Positions 26,244 to 39,004 of a stretch of 64,000 bases of DNA are shown piece after piece. The position numbers and the translations under genes were made by a program. Source of the DNA: Streptosporangium roseum DSM 43021 (GTDB lineage Bacteria; Actinomycetota; Actinomycetes; Streptosporangiales; Streptosporangiaceae); NCBI RefSeq assembly GCF_000024865.1, contig NC_013595.1, positions 1,674,001 through 1,738,000 of the forward strand. The letters run 5' to 3'. The notes under the pieces are model-generated. The model saw nothing but the letters and a program-made list of their open reading frames with translations. It did no database searches and had not been told where the DNA came from. The number at the start of each line of letters is the position of its first letter. The stretch's first letter is position 1.

Positions 26244-26549
26244 TTGAAGTATGAAATCGACCTCCGCAACGATCACTGGATCGGTGCGGGCAGCCTACTG
26301 ATCATTGGCCTGCGGGCGCTGGACGCAGGGATCTTCGCGGAGCTGGACGCGTTCGCGTGGGTGCAGGGATGGGAGACCGACCGCGGTCGGCTGTTCCGGC
26401 ACGCCTACCGCGATCCCAGGTTCGGCACCCTGCTGGAGTGCGGTCTGTGCCACGGCGCGGACACGACCGGCAGGCGGCAGCCGTGCTCGCTCTGTGACGG
26501 CACCGGGCGGATCGACCGGCTCAGGCCGGAGGTGCGCGACGAGCGGTGA
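26244..26549 (+). CDS. Small protein with paired CxxC zinc-finger-like motif
   Basis: 101 residues from TTG 26244, which has AAGGGGGCG upstream; an in-frame ATG at 26175 would add 23 residues but lies against the operator repeats and lacks a site. The C-terminal half has CGLCHGADTTGRRQPCSLCD followed by GTG. The CxxCxG repeats are like those of DnaJ-type zinc fingers. The N-terminus (LKYEIDLRNDHWIG) is unrecognised. It is divergent from the XRE gene. Function unknown. Confidence 0.65.
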   Translation: MKYEIDLRNDHWIGAGSLLIIGLRALDAGIFAELDAFAWVQGWETDRGRLFRHAYRDPRFGTLLECGLCHGADTTGRRQPCSLCDGTGRIDRLRPEVRDER

Positions 26550-26576
26550 GCCGGTGCGGACAGGCGAGCCGTCGCG

Positions 26577-26690
26577 CATCGGTGAGGGATGCCGATACGG
26601 GGTGAGCATCGGTGAGGGATGCCGATACGGGGTGAGCATCGGTGAGAGATGCCGATGGCGAGCATCAGTGAGAGATGCCGATACGGAACG
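26577..26690. repeat. Four tandem ~30-bp repeats upstream of the SARP gene
   Basis: Units begin at 26577, 26607, 26637 and 26663 with CATCGGTGAG(G/A)GATGCCGAT; the first two are identical over 30 bp, the third is shortened by 4 bp and the fourth diverges at its end. Each contains ATCGG...CCGAT, so each can form a small hairpin. The array ends 39 bp before the SARP start. Confidence 0.8.
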
Positions 26691-26729
26691 AAAGGTACTA
26701 TCGGCCGAGTTCGCGAGCGAGGTGGCCGG

Positions 26730-29700
26730 ATGGACTTTCGTGTGCTGGGACCGGTCGGTGTGGTCGCCGACGACGGGACGTCGCTGGACATCGGGCCCTA
26801 CCAGCAGCGGGCGGTGCTGGCCCTGTGCGCGCTCGCCGCCCCGCGCCCGGTCGGGCTGAGCCGGATGATCGACGCGCTCTGGGAGGACGGGCCGCCGCCC
26901 GGCGCGGTCAACACCGTCCAGGCCTACGTCTCCAAGCTCCGCCGCGTCTTCGAGCCCGGCAGGCGGCGGGACGTGCCCCCCACGATCCTGGTCAGCAGGC
27001 CCGGCGGCTACGCCCTCGACATCCCCGAGAGCGCGCTCGACCTGGCCAGGGCCCGGGGGCACGCGGCCGAGGGCGGGCGTATGAGCGCCGCCGGCGAGCA
27101 CGTGGTCGCGGGCAGGCGGCTCCGGCTGGCTCTGGCGGAATGGCGCGGGGATCCGCTCACGGACTTCGCGGGCGCCTCCTGGGCCGTGGAGGAGATCGCC
27201 CATCTGACCGAGTTCCGGCTGACGCTGGAGGAGGAGGTGGCCGAGGCCGACCTCGCCCTCGGCCGGGGATCCACGCTGACCGGCGGGCTGGCCCAGCTCG
27301 TCGCCGCCCACCCGTTCAGGGAGCGGCTCCGCGTGCTCGGCGCCCACGCGCTCTACCAGGCCGGACGGCAGGCCGAGGCGCTGGCCGTGCTCGCCGAGGG
27401 GCGCAGGCTGCTGGTGGAGGGCCTGGGGCTGGACCCCGACCCCCGGTCCAGGGAGATGGAGCGGCGCATCCTCGCCCAGGATCCCGCCCTCACGCCCCGG
27501 GTCCGCGCGACGGTACGGCAGGGCGCGCGGCTGGTCGGCAGGGACGCCGAGGTCCGGGTGCTGGACCTGGCGGTCGCGGGGGAGGGCCACCGGGTGGTCC
27601 TGCTGGCCGGGGAGCCGGGGATCGGCAAGACCAGCCTGGCCGAGCAGGCCGCCGAGGCCGCCCGCTCCGCGGAACGCCGGGTGGTGTGGGGCCGCTGCTG
27701 GGACGGCGCCGGCGCGCCGCCCTTCTGGCCGTGGACGCAGGCCGTACAGGAACTGGTCGGCGGGGACGGCGGGCCGGCCCAGCTCGCCGCCACCGGGCAG
27801 TTCCAGCTCTACGAGGCGTTCGCCCGGCTGCTGAACGAGCACGGCCGGGTCCTGGTCGTCCTCGACGACCTCCAGTGGGCGGACGCGTCGTCGCTCCGGC
27901 TGCTGGAGTTCCTCGCCTCCACCCGCCTCTGCCCGGAGCTGACCGTGGTGGCGACCTACCGCGACACCGACGTACAGGCCGGGGGGACGCTGGAACGCGC
28001 CCTCGGCGCGCTGGTACGGCTGCCGCACGTGCGGCGGCTCCTGCTGCGGGGGTTCGGTGAGGAGGAGGTCCGCGAATACCTCGGCCGGGCCGGTGCCGAT
28101 CCGGGCCGGGCGGCGGAGATGGGCAGGCTGACCGCGGGAAACCCGTTCTTCCTGGGGGAGGTCCTGCAGCTGGGGGAGACACCGCAGGCCCTGTCCGACG
28201 TCGTGCGCGGCCGGATGGCCGGCCTGCCGCCGGACACCGAGGAGGTGCTGACCGTCGCGGCCCTGCTCGGCCGGGACGCGGCGACCGACATCCTGCTCCG
28301 GGTGCTGGAGCTGCCCGAGGACCGGGTGCTCGACATCGTCGACGCCGCGGTCCGGGCCCGGCTGCTGGTCGAGGGCGATGGCCTGACCTGTCGTTTCGTC
28401 CATGACATCGTCCGCGACGTGCTGCGCGAGGCGCTGCCGCCGCTGCGCCGCCGGCGGCTGCACGCGCGGATCGCCGAGGTGCTGGAGGAGCGGAGCGGGA
28501 CCCGCCTCACCGAGATCGCCCACCACTACCGCGAGGGCCTGCTGACCCCCCGGATGACGGGCAAGGCCATCGGCTACACCCGGCGCGCGGCGGCCCAGGC
28601 GATGGCGCAGTTCGCCCACGAGGACGCGGTGGAGAACCTGGAGCAGGCGATCGAGATGATCGACCGGCTCCCCAGGACCGACGACGCGCTCCGCTGCGAC
28701 CTCCTGCTCGACCTGGCCGAGGCCCAGGCGGCGGCGGGCACGAACATCGCCGCCCACGCCTCCCTGGAGGCCGCCGCCGAGATCGCCGAGGGACTCGGCG
28801 ACGTCAACCGGCTGGCCCGCGCGGCGCTGGGCTTCTCCGACCCCATCTACCTGGGCATGTACGAGGAGATGACCGGCATCGACCGGCTCGCCGAGCGCAT
28901 CGACCGCGTCCTCGCCTCCGACCTGGCGGAGGACTCGCCGTGGCGGGCCCGGCTGCTCGCCGCCGCCGCGATGACCGGTTTCACGGTCCGGTCCGTCGAG
29001 CACAGCGTGGCGATGGCGCACGAGGCGGTACGGCTGGCCCGCCGTACCGGCGACGACCGGACCCTGGCCGCCGCGCTGATCGCCCTGGAGATGCTGCTCA
29101 GGCACGACCACGACCGCGACGGCGCGCGGGCGGTCATCGACGAGATCGTGGAGATCGGCCGCCGCACCGGCGACCTGGCCACCGAGTGGAACGGCCGCGA
29201 GTGCGAGTACGTCGAGCTGGTCGCCCAGGGCCGGACGGACCGGGCAGCCGATCTGCTGGCCTGGCTCGGGGAGACCGCGGAGCGGCTCCGGCTCCCCTCG
29301 ATGGTCAGCCTGGCCGCCTGGCAGCGCGCGATCCACGCCTACCTGGGCGGGCGTTTCGCCGACGCCCTCGCCGCGGCCGAGGAGTCCGGCGCGGCCCACC
29401 CGGAGGGGGCCCTGGGCCGGAGCGAGACCCACCTGCGCAGCGGCGTGCTGCACTTCTTCGCCCTGAGGGCCCGGGGCGCGGCCGGCGAGGCGCTCGCGCT
29501 GGCCGACGAGATGCTCGGCCGGCGCCCCGGCGAGTGGTCCTGGCGGATCCTGCGCTGCCTGGCCCTGATCGACCTGGGCGGGACCGATGAGGCGCGCGCG
29601 GTCTTCGCCGGGCTCGTCCGCGACGTCTCCACGCCCATCGGCCCGGACCTGGCCTACCGGTTCGTGTCGGACGCCCTCAGCGAGATCTGCGCGGCGCTCG

Positions 29701-29945
29701 GCGACGTGGCCGCCGGGCGGGCCCTGTACGACCGGCTCGCCCCGAGCGCGGGCCGGCTGCTGGGCTGGTCGGTGACCGACCTGTGCCTGGGACGGCTCGC
29801 GCTGCTGGAGGGAGACGGGGAACGGGCCGAGGCCCACCTGCGGGCCGCGGAGGCGTTCGTCCGCCGCTCGGGGGCGGAGGTGTACGAACCCGCGCTCCGG
29901 GACCTGCGGGCACGACAGGCGACTCTTAGTCCTCCTTTGGGATAA
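26730..29945 (+). CDS. AfsR/SARP-like regulator with BTAD and AAA domains
   Basis: 1071 residues from ATG 26730 (MDFRVLGPVGVVADDG), GAGG upstream. OmpR-type winged helix ~1-95 (AVNTVQAYVSKLRRVF), bacterial transcriptional activation domain ~105-250 (FRERLRVLGAHALYQAGRQ). ATPase domain with Walker A LLAGEPGIGKTSL near 295 and Walker B LVVLDDLQWADASSL near 373. The remaining ~500 residues are helical TPR-like repeats. Such proteins activate antibiotic or carbon-metabolism operons; there is no biosynthetic cluster here, and the next genes are glgX-treY-treZ 90 bp downstream. Control of those genes is a guess. Confidence 0.9.
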   Translation: MDFRVLGPVGVVADDGTSLDIGPYQQRAVLALCALAAPRPVGLSRMIDALWEDGPPPGAVNTVQAYVSKLRRVFEPGRRRDVPPTILVSRPGGYALDIPESALDLARARGHAAEGGRMSAAGEHVVAGRRLRLALAEWRGDPLTDFAGASWAVEEIAHLTEFRLTLEEEVAEADLALGRGSTLTGGLAQLVAAHPFRERLRVLGAHALYQAGRQAEALAVLAEGRRLLVEGLGLDPDPRSREMERRILAQDPALTPRVRATVRQGARLVGRDAEVRVLDLAVAGEGHRVVLLAGEPGIGKTSLAEQAAEAARSAERRVVWGRCWDGAGAPPFWPWTQAVQELVGGDGGPAQLAATGQFQLYEAFARLLNEHGRVLVVLDDLQWADASSLRLLEFLASTRLCPELTVVATYRDTDVQAGGTLERALGALVRLPHVRRLLLRGFGEEEVREYLGRAGADPGRAAEMGRLTAGNPFFLGEVLQLGETPQALSDVVRGRMAGLPPDTEEVLTVAALLGRDAATDILLRVLELPEDRVLDIVDAAVRARLLVEGDGLTCRFVHDIVRDVLREALPPLRRRRLHARIAEVLEERSGTRLTEIAHHYREGLLTPRMTGKAIGYTRRAAAQAMAQFAHEDAVENLEQAIEMIDRLPRTDDALRCDLLLDLAEAQAAAGTNIAAHASLEAAAEIAEGLGDVNRLARAALGFSDPIYLGMYEEMTGIDRLAERIDRVLASDLAEDSPWRARLLAAAAMTGFTVRSVEHSVAMAHEAVRLARRTGDDRTLAAALIALEMLLRHDHDRDGARAVIDEIVEIGRRTGDLATEWNGRECEYVELVAQGRTDRAADLLAWLGETAERLRLPSMVSLAAWQRAIHAYLGGRFADALAAAEESGAAHPEGALGRSETHLRSGVLHFFALRARGAAGEALALADEMLGRRPGEWSWRILRCLALIDLGGTDEARAVFAGLVRDVSTPIGPDLAYRFVSDALSEICAALGDVAAGRALYDRLAPSAGRLLGWSVTDLCLGRLALLEGDGERAEAHLRAAEAFVRRSGAEVYEPALRDLRARQATLSPPLG

Positions 29946-30035
29946 AGGGGATGAAGGTCGCCGTGTTGAGGGTGGGAAAGCACGCATGGCTAGGGCAGCA
30001 TTGGGCATGTCTTCTCACCGCTGAAGGGCGGTGTA

Positions 30036-32133
<2,098 letters not shown>

Positions 32134-32141
<8 letters not shown>

Positions 32142-34317
32142 GCGATTCGTGGATCCGATCTCGACCTACCGGATCCAGCTGACTCCCGACTTCGGCTTCG
32201 CCGAGGTGGCCGCGCTCGCCCCCTACCTGAAGGACCTGGGGATCAGCCACGTCTACCTGTCGCCGATCCTGCAGGCGGTGCCGGAGTCGCGGCACGGCTA
32301 CGACGTGACCGACCACTCCCGGATCCGCGCGGAGTTCGGCGGCGTCGAGGGCCTGCGGGCACTGTCGGCGACGCTGGCCGAGCACGGGCTGGGGATCGTC
32401 GTGGACATCGTGCCCAACCACATGACGGTCCCGGTGCCCGAGTCCGGCAACGCGCCGCTGTGGTCGGTCCTCAAGGACGGGCAGGCGTCGCCGTACGCGC
32501 CGTGGTTCGACATCGAGTGGACCGGCGGCAAGGTGAGCATGCCGGTGCTCGGCGACGACACCGAGCCGGTGGTGGACGGCGACGTGCTGCGCTACCACGA
32601 CCACGAGTTCCCCTTTCCCGACACCTGCTACCGGCTGGTCGACTGGCGCGAGGGCCCCGGCTACCGGCGTTTCTTCGACGTGTCCTCCCTGATCGGGCTG
32701 CGGGTGGAAGACCCGGAGGTGTTCGACGCCACCCACGAGGTGATCCTGGGGTTGATCGAGGAGGGGGTCGTGCACGGCCTGCGGGTCGACCACCCCGACG
32801 GGCTGGCCGAGCCGCGCGGCTACCTGTCCCGGCTCCGCGAGGCCTCGGGCGTGTGGACCGTGGCGGAGAAGATCCTCGTCGGCTCCGAGCAGCTGCCCGC
32901 CGACTGGGACTGCGACGGCACCACCGGCTACGAGGTGCTCAACCGGATCACCCGGCTGTTCGTGGACCCCGCCGGGGGCAAGCCGCTGCTGGAGCTGTTC
33001 GTCACCCGGACCGGGATGCCGTCCGACTACGCCACGGTGGTGCGCCAGTCCAAGCGGGAGGTCCTCGACCTGTTCTTCAGCGCCGAGGTCGACCGGCTGA
33101 ACGCCGTCGTCGGCTCCGACCGCGAGACGCTGGTGGAGCTGCTCGCCGCGATGCCGGTCTACCGGGCCTACGCGGTGCCGGGAGAGCCGGTGCCCGAGAT
33201 CTCGGCCTCGATCGTCGAGGCGGCCGGGCGGGTCGCCGCGGCCCGGCTGCCCGAGGGCGCCCCGGTCGCGGAGGTCGTCGACCGGGTGCTGCGCGGCCCG
33301 GCGGAGGCCGTCACCCGGTTCCAGCAGACCTGCGGGCCGGTGATGGCCAAGGGGGTGGAGGACACCGCGCTCTACCGGTGGTATCCGCTGGCGTGCCTGA
33401 ACGAGGTGGGCGGGGAGCCGGACCACTTCGAGGGGACACCGGGCGAGTTCCACACGTTCGCCCGGGAGATGTCGCCGACCGCGATGACGACGCTGTCCAC
33501 CCACGACACCAAGCGCTCCGAGGACGTCCGCGCCCGGCTGGCCGTGCTGTCGGAGCTGCCCGGGGAGTGGGCGGCGGCGGTGGGGGAGTGGTCCTCGAAG
33601 GTCTCCTTCGACCCGGCGCTCGACTACCTGGCCTGGCAGAACCTGATGGCCGCCTGGCCCATCGGCCCGGACAGGTTCTTCGACTACCTGTTCAAGGCGG
33701 CGCGCGAGGCCAAGACCTCGATCTCCTGGGCCGCCCCCGACCCCGCCTACGAGGCCGGCATCCGCGACTTCGTCAGCCGGGCGATCGACGAGTGCGGCGC
33801 CTCGGTCGCGGAGTTCGCCGCCGGGATCGAGCCCTACGCCCGGTCCAACTCGCTGGGCCAGAAGCTCGTCCAGCTCATGCTGCCGGGCGTGCCCGACCTC
33901 TACTGGGGCAACGAGATCACCGACTTCTCCCTGGTGGACCCGGACAACCGCCGCCCGGTCGACTTCCCGCTCCGCCGCGGGATGCTCGCCGGGGAGGGCG
34001 GATCCCCGTGGGACGAGGCCAAGCTGCTGGTCACCGTCCAGGCGCTGAACCTGCGGCGGCGGCTCGACCCGGCCGCGCCGTACGTCCCGCTGGAGGCGGG
34101 CGAGCACGTGATCGCCTTCGCCCGCGGGGAGCGGGCAGTGACGGTGGCCACCCGGCTGCCGGCCGGGCTGGCGCGGCGCGGCGGCTGGGGGAGCGAGACG
34201 ATCACGCTTCCGCACGGCGCCTGGCGCGACCTGCTGACCGGCGCCGAGCATACCGGCCGGATCCCGCTGGCCCACCTGCTGTCGACCTACCCCGTCGCGC
34301 TTCTGGAAAGGGAGTAG
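32134..34317 (+). CDS. treY: Maltooligosyl trehalose synthase
   Basis: 727 residues from GTG 32134 (VSERFVDPISTYRIQLTPDF). TreY rearranges the reducing-end alpha-1,4 bond of maltooligosaccharides into alpha,alpha-1,1. Family features: STYRIQL start, HVYLSPILQAVPESRHGYD, VVDIVPNHM, GLRVDHPDGL, WTVAEKILVG, and the late GVEDTALYRWYPL. Overlaps glgX and is followed by treZ after 3 bp. Confidence 0.96.
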
Positions 34318-34320
34318 CCC

Positions 34321-36030
<1,710 letters not shown>

Positions 36031-37389
36031 TCAGTCCCGGCCGTCCGGCCCGGAGCCGCGCTCGGCGTCGATCGCACCGAGTTCGGCCCGGATCGCGGCC
36101 TCCCTCCTGGCGTCCAGGATTCCGGCCCGGCGGGAGGCGGCCGTCATGTGCTCCCGGACCTTGAGCTCGGCCTGGTGGGCGTGGACCTCGTCGGCGTCCC
36201 GCCGCACGCGCTTGCCGCGGTCCAGGTCGACCGTGTGGGCCTCCTCCCGGTCGGAGAGCTGCTCGGCCAGCCGCCGGTCGTAGGAGGTGGGCCGGCTCAG
36301 CAGCTTGGTCAGCACCGGGGAGCAGTCGATCAGCAGGAACAGCAGCGTCAGGAAGGTGTGGGCGAGCAGGATCGAGTCCTTCTCGGCGGAGAGCGCCGCC
36401 AGCGTCTCCATCCGCTCCAGCAGCCCGGGACTGTCCGGGCGCGCCTCGTCCTGTCTGCGCACCTCGCTGTCGATCGCCTCGGCGACCTGCGCCTCGTACT
36501 TCATGCCGGAGACCCGCTCGGTGCCGGAGAGCTCGATGATCTGAGCGTCCAGGCCGGCCATGCCCGTGGAGAGCTGCCCGATGTTGCTGGTGTTCCGGTA
36601 GTCGTTCACGTCGGCGCGGAGCCTCTGGCAGTTCACCCCCTCGCCCGCCCGGCCGGTCCGCCCGGCACCGGAGGTGCCGTTGCACTCCAGGTCGGCGGCG
36701 CGCTGCTTGCGGGCCAGGATCCGCTGCTTGGCGTTGAACTCCCTGGAGAGCTTCGCGCGGGTCGCCTCCAGCGCCTTGCGCGCATCCGTGTCGTTGGGCT
36801 TGGGCAGGTTGAGCCTGAACTCCCGGCACTTCACCGGGTCGGCGGCGGGCTCTCCGGCCTTCGGGTAGCAGGAGGCGTAGTCGCTGCGCAGGGTCTTGTC
36901 GGCCTCCTGGTAGTCCTGCTCGATCCGCTGCAGGATCGCCGACTCGAAGATCCTGATCGTCAGCGGCTCGGCGATGATCACACCGACCACCACGGCGATC
37001 AGCAGGCGGGGCAGCAGCATTCTCCGGCGCCCCCGGCCGATCACGCCGTTGGTGCTGATGACCAGCCAGCTGTCGAGGATCCCGATGAGCACGCCCCAGA
37101 TGAGGGCGATCAGGACCACCACCGGCCATGGCGCGTCGAAGACCGACCGGAGCGCGTAGCCCATCGACATCGCCGCCATCACCGCGGTGGCCACCACCAG
37201 CGCGCCCTGGCGGGTGTAGCGGGGCCGCTCCTCCGGCACCCGGGTGAGCAGCACCTCGTCGATCCCGACGACGGAGCGGAGCAGGCGGCCGGGGCTCCAC
37301 GCGCTCCGCGGGCGGTAGCCGTCCCGCGGGTCCCGCGGAGGCGTCTCGTCGGCCGGCCCGGTGGTCTGGCCCACCGTCTCAATCGCCAA
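36031..37389 (-). CDS. DUF4407 membrane protein
   Basis: 452 residues. Hydrophobic segments at ~65-85 (ALVVATAVMAAMSMGYAL), ~90-115 (VVVLIALIWGVLIGILDSW), ~128-145 (LLPRLLIAVVVGVIIAEPL) and ~345-365 (LLAHTFLTLLFLLID). Between the third and fourth is a ~190-residue charged loop with three Cys. The pattern is that of DUF4407. It is the last gene of the minus-strand set and overlaps the coiled-coil gene by 11 bp. Function is unknown; as an integral membrane protein co-translated with a band-7-like protein it is a candidate effector or scaffold of the nucleotide-signalling locus. Confidence 0.85.
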   Translation of the reverse strand: MAIETVGQTTGPADETPPRDPRDGYRPRSAWSPGRLLRSVVGIDEVLLTRVPEERPRYTRQGALVVATAVMAAMSMGYALRSVFDAPWPVVVLIALIWGVLIGILDSWLVISTNGVIGRGRRRMLLPRLLIAVVVGVIIAEPLTIRIFESAILQRIEQDYQEADKTLRSDYASCYPKAGEPAADPVKCREFRLNLPKPNDTDARKALEATRAKLSREFNAKQRILARKQRAADLECNGTSGAGRTGRAGEGVNCQRLRADVNDYRNTSNIGQLSTGMAGLDAQIIELSGTERVSGMKYEAQVAEAIDSEVRRQDEARPDSPGLLERMETLAALSAEKDSILLAHTFLTLLFLLIDCSPVLTKLLSRPTSYDRRLAEQLSDREEAHTVDLDRGKRVRRDADEVHAHQAELKVREHMTAASRRAGILDARREAAIRAELGAIDAERGSGPDGRD

Positions 37390-39004
37390 TGTCTTCCTCC
37401 TTCAGCCGGGCGGGACGGTCGTTCTCCGCGTACCGGCGCTCCTGCGGGGCGGGGGGGTCCTGGAGCGCGGGCCGGGCGTCGTCGCGGGTGATCTCCGTGC
37501 GCCTCTCGTGCTGCAGGGGACGCCTGCGGCTGGTGAGCTCGTCGGCCAGTCTCTGCACATGCTCGACCATGGAGCCCTGGTCGGTGTGCCCGCGCTCGAC
37601 GAGGATCCGGACGAGCTCAAGCTGGGCGGCGGCCTCCCTGTCCTCGATCTCCTCCGCGCGCCGCCGCGCCTCGGCCTCCGCCAGGATTTTCCTGTCCTCC
37701 AGCTCCTGGGCCCGGCGCCGCGCCTCGGCCTCCGCCAGGGCTTTCCTGTCCTCCAGCTCCTGGGCCCGGCGCCGTGCCTCGGCCTCCGCCCCGGCCTCGG
37801 CCGTGATCTTCCTGTCCTCGATCTCCTGCGCCCGCTGCCTGGCCTCGGCCTGCAGCCTCCGGTCCCACTGGAGCCCGTCGCGGTTGTCGTCGCGCTCCCA
37901 CCCGGCCCGGGTGACCTCCCAGTCCCGGCCCCACTGGCTCTGCTCCCGTTCCGTCTCGCGCCTCCACCGGAGATCCTTTTCTTCCTTCTCCCGCCGCAGC
38001 CGTTCGCGCTCGTCGGAGCGGGCAAGGTGATCGCCGGCGCTCAGGCCGCCCTGGACCCGGGTCATCGCCTCGATCTTGTCGGGGTCGGTGCCCACGGCCT
38101 CGTGCAGGCGCAGGCCCTCGTCGATGTCGAAGGTGCGCTGCCGGTAGTCGCGCCGCCGCTTCTCCTCGGCCTCGTCGTACTGCATCTTCCAGCCGAACTC
38201 CCGCTCGACGATCTGCCGTTCCTGGTCGAAGGCGGTCTTCTGCCGGTGCAGCCGTTCCTGGAGTTCGATCCGCTGCGTCTCCAGCTCCTGCTGGAGCCTC
38301 TCGATGTGGGACTGGGCCGCGATGTTCTCCTCTTCGAGGGCGCGCTCCTTCTCCCGCTGCCTGCGGAGGCTCTCGTCCCGGCGCTGCTCCTCCATGATCT
38401 CGGCGGGGGTGAGCACCTCCACCGCCGTCAGCTCGACCATCATGCCCGTGAAGACCGGCGGCCTGGTCCTGGCGTAGGTGTCCAGCGCCGACCTGAACCG
38501 CCGGTGCGCCTCCCGGACCGCCTCGATGCCGTACTCCATGCCGAGGTGCTGGATCCCGTCGCAGCTCTTGACGTAGGTGAGCAGGGCCTCCCGGATGTCC
38601 CGGCGGCCGCCCTCGGCGATCCGCAGCGGGTCGCGGACGGTGCACGCGAACGTCGCCCTCAGCGTGAAGTCCTGCAGGCCGCCTTCCGAGGGCACCTGCA
38701 TCTCCAGGATGACGGGCCGCTCCCTGGTCATGTCGACGACGCAGTAGCTCGTGGCGGCCGCCAGGTCCTGGTCGCGGTCCTTGGGGGTGCCGTCGTCGGC
38801 GCGTACGAGCCTCCTGCCGACCCGCAGGACGACGACCTCGTGCGGGAGGGGGTAGGGCACGGCGCCCGCCTTGCGCTGGACCGGGCCCCTTCTCCAGAAC
38901 CGGCCGCGGCCGGCGCCGGGCGCGAGCGTGTCCAGAGCGGTGATCGGATAGCCGGCCTGCTCCGGAGGGGACGGCGACGGTTCGGTGACGATCGGCTGGG
39001 TCAT
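37379..39004 (-). CDS. Band-7/SPFH-like coiled-coil protein
   Basis: 541 residues. After a Pro-rich start there is a beta-rich domain (~45-200: PHEVVVLRVGRRLVRADDG, FTLRATFACTVRDPLRI, TGMMVELTAVEVLTPAEI) that resembles an SPFH domain without its membrane helix. A long charged coiled coil follows (~200-500), containing a tandem AEARRRAQELEDRK repeat. It overlaps its neighbours on both sides (4 bp with the NTPase stop, 11 bp with DUF4407), so it belongs to the same translation unit. Inferred role: a cytosolic scaffold. Confidence 0.78.
   Translation of the reverse strand: MTQPIVTEPSPSPPEQAGYPITALDTLAPGAGRGRFWRRGPVQRKAGAVPYPLPHEVVVLRVGRRLVRADDGTPKDRDQDLAAATSYCVVDMTRERPVILEMQVPSEGGLQDFTLRATFACTVRDPLRIAEGGRRDIREALLTYVKSCDGIQHLGMEYGIEAVREAHRRFRSALDTYARTRPPVFTGMMVELTAVEVLTPAEIMEEQRRDESLRRQREKERALEEENIAAQSHIERLQQELETQRIELQERLHRQKTAFDQERQIVEREFGWKMQYDEAEEKRRRDYRQRTFDIDEGLRLHEAVGTDPDKIEAMTRVQGGLSAGDHLARSDERERLRREKEEKDLRWRRETEREQSQWGRDWEVTRAGWERDDNRDGLQWDRRLQAEARQRAQEIEDRKITAEAGAEAEARRRAQELEDRKALAEAEARRRAQELEDRKILAEAEARRRAEEIEDREAAAQLELVRILVERGHTDQGSMVEHVQRLADELTSRRRPLQHERRTEITRDDARPALQDPPAPQERRYAENDRPARLKEEDIGD
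37631..37852 (-). repeat. 54-bp coding repeat in the coiled coil
   Basis: About four copies of an 18-codon unit (AEAEARRRAQELEDRK plus two residues); the two central copies are nearly identical in DNA, so the expansion is recent. Confidence 0.75.

Noticed and set aside
26577..26690. Possible CRISPR array
   Set aside because: Units are directly adjacent with no unique spacers, and there are no cas genes.
26295..30008. A 1237-codon minus-strand frame opposite the SARP gene
   Set aside because: Shadow of a certain gene; residue make-up is typical of antisense GC-rich DNA.
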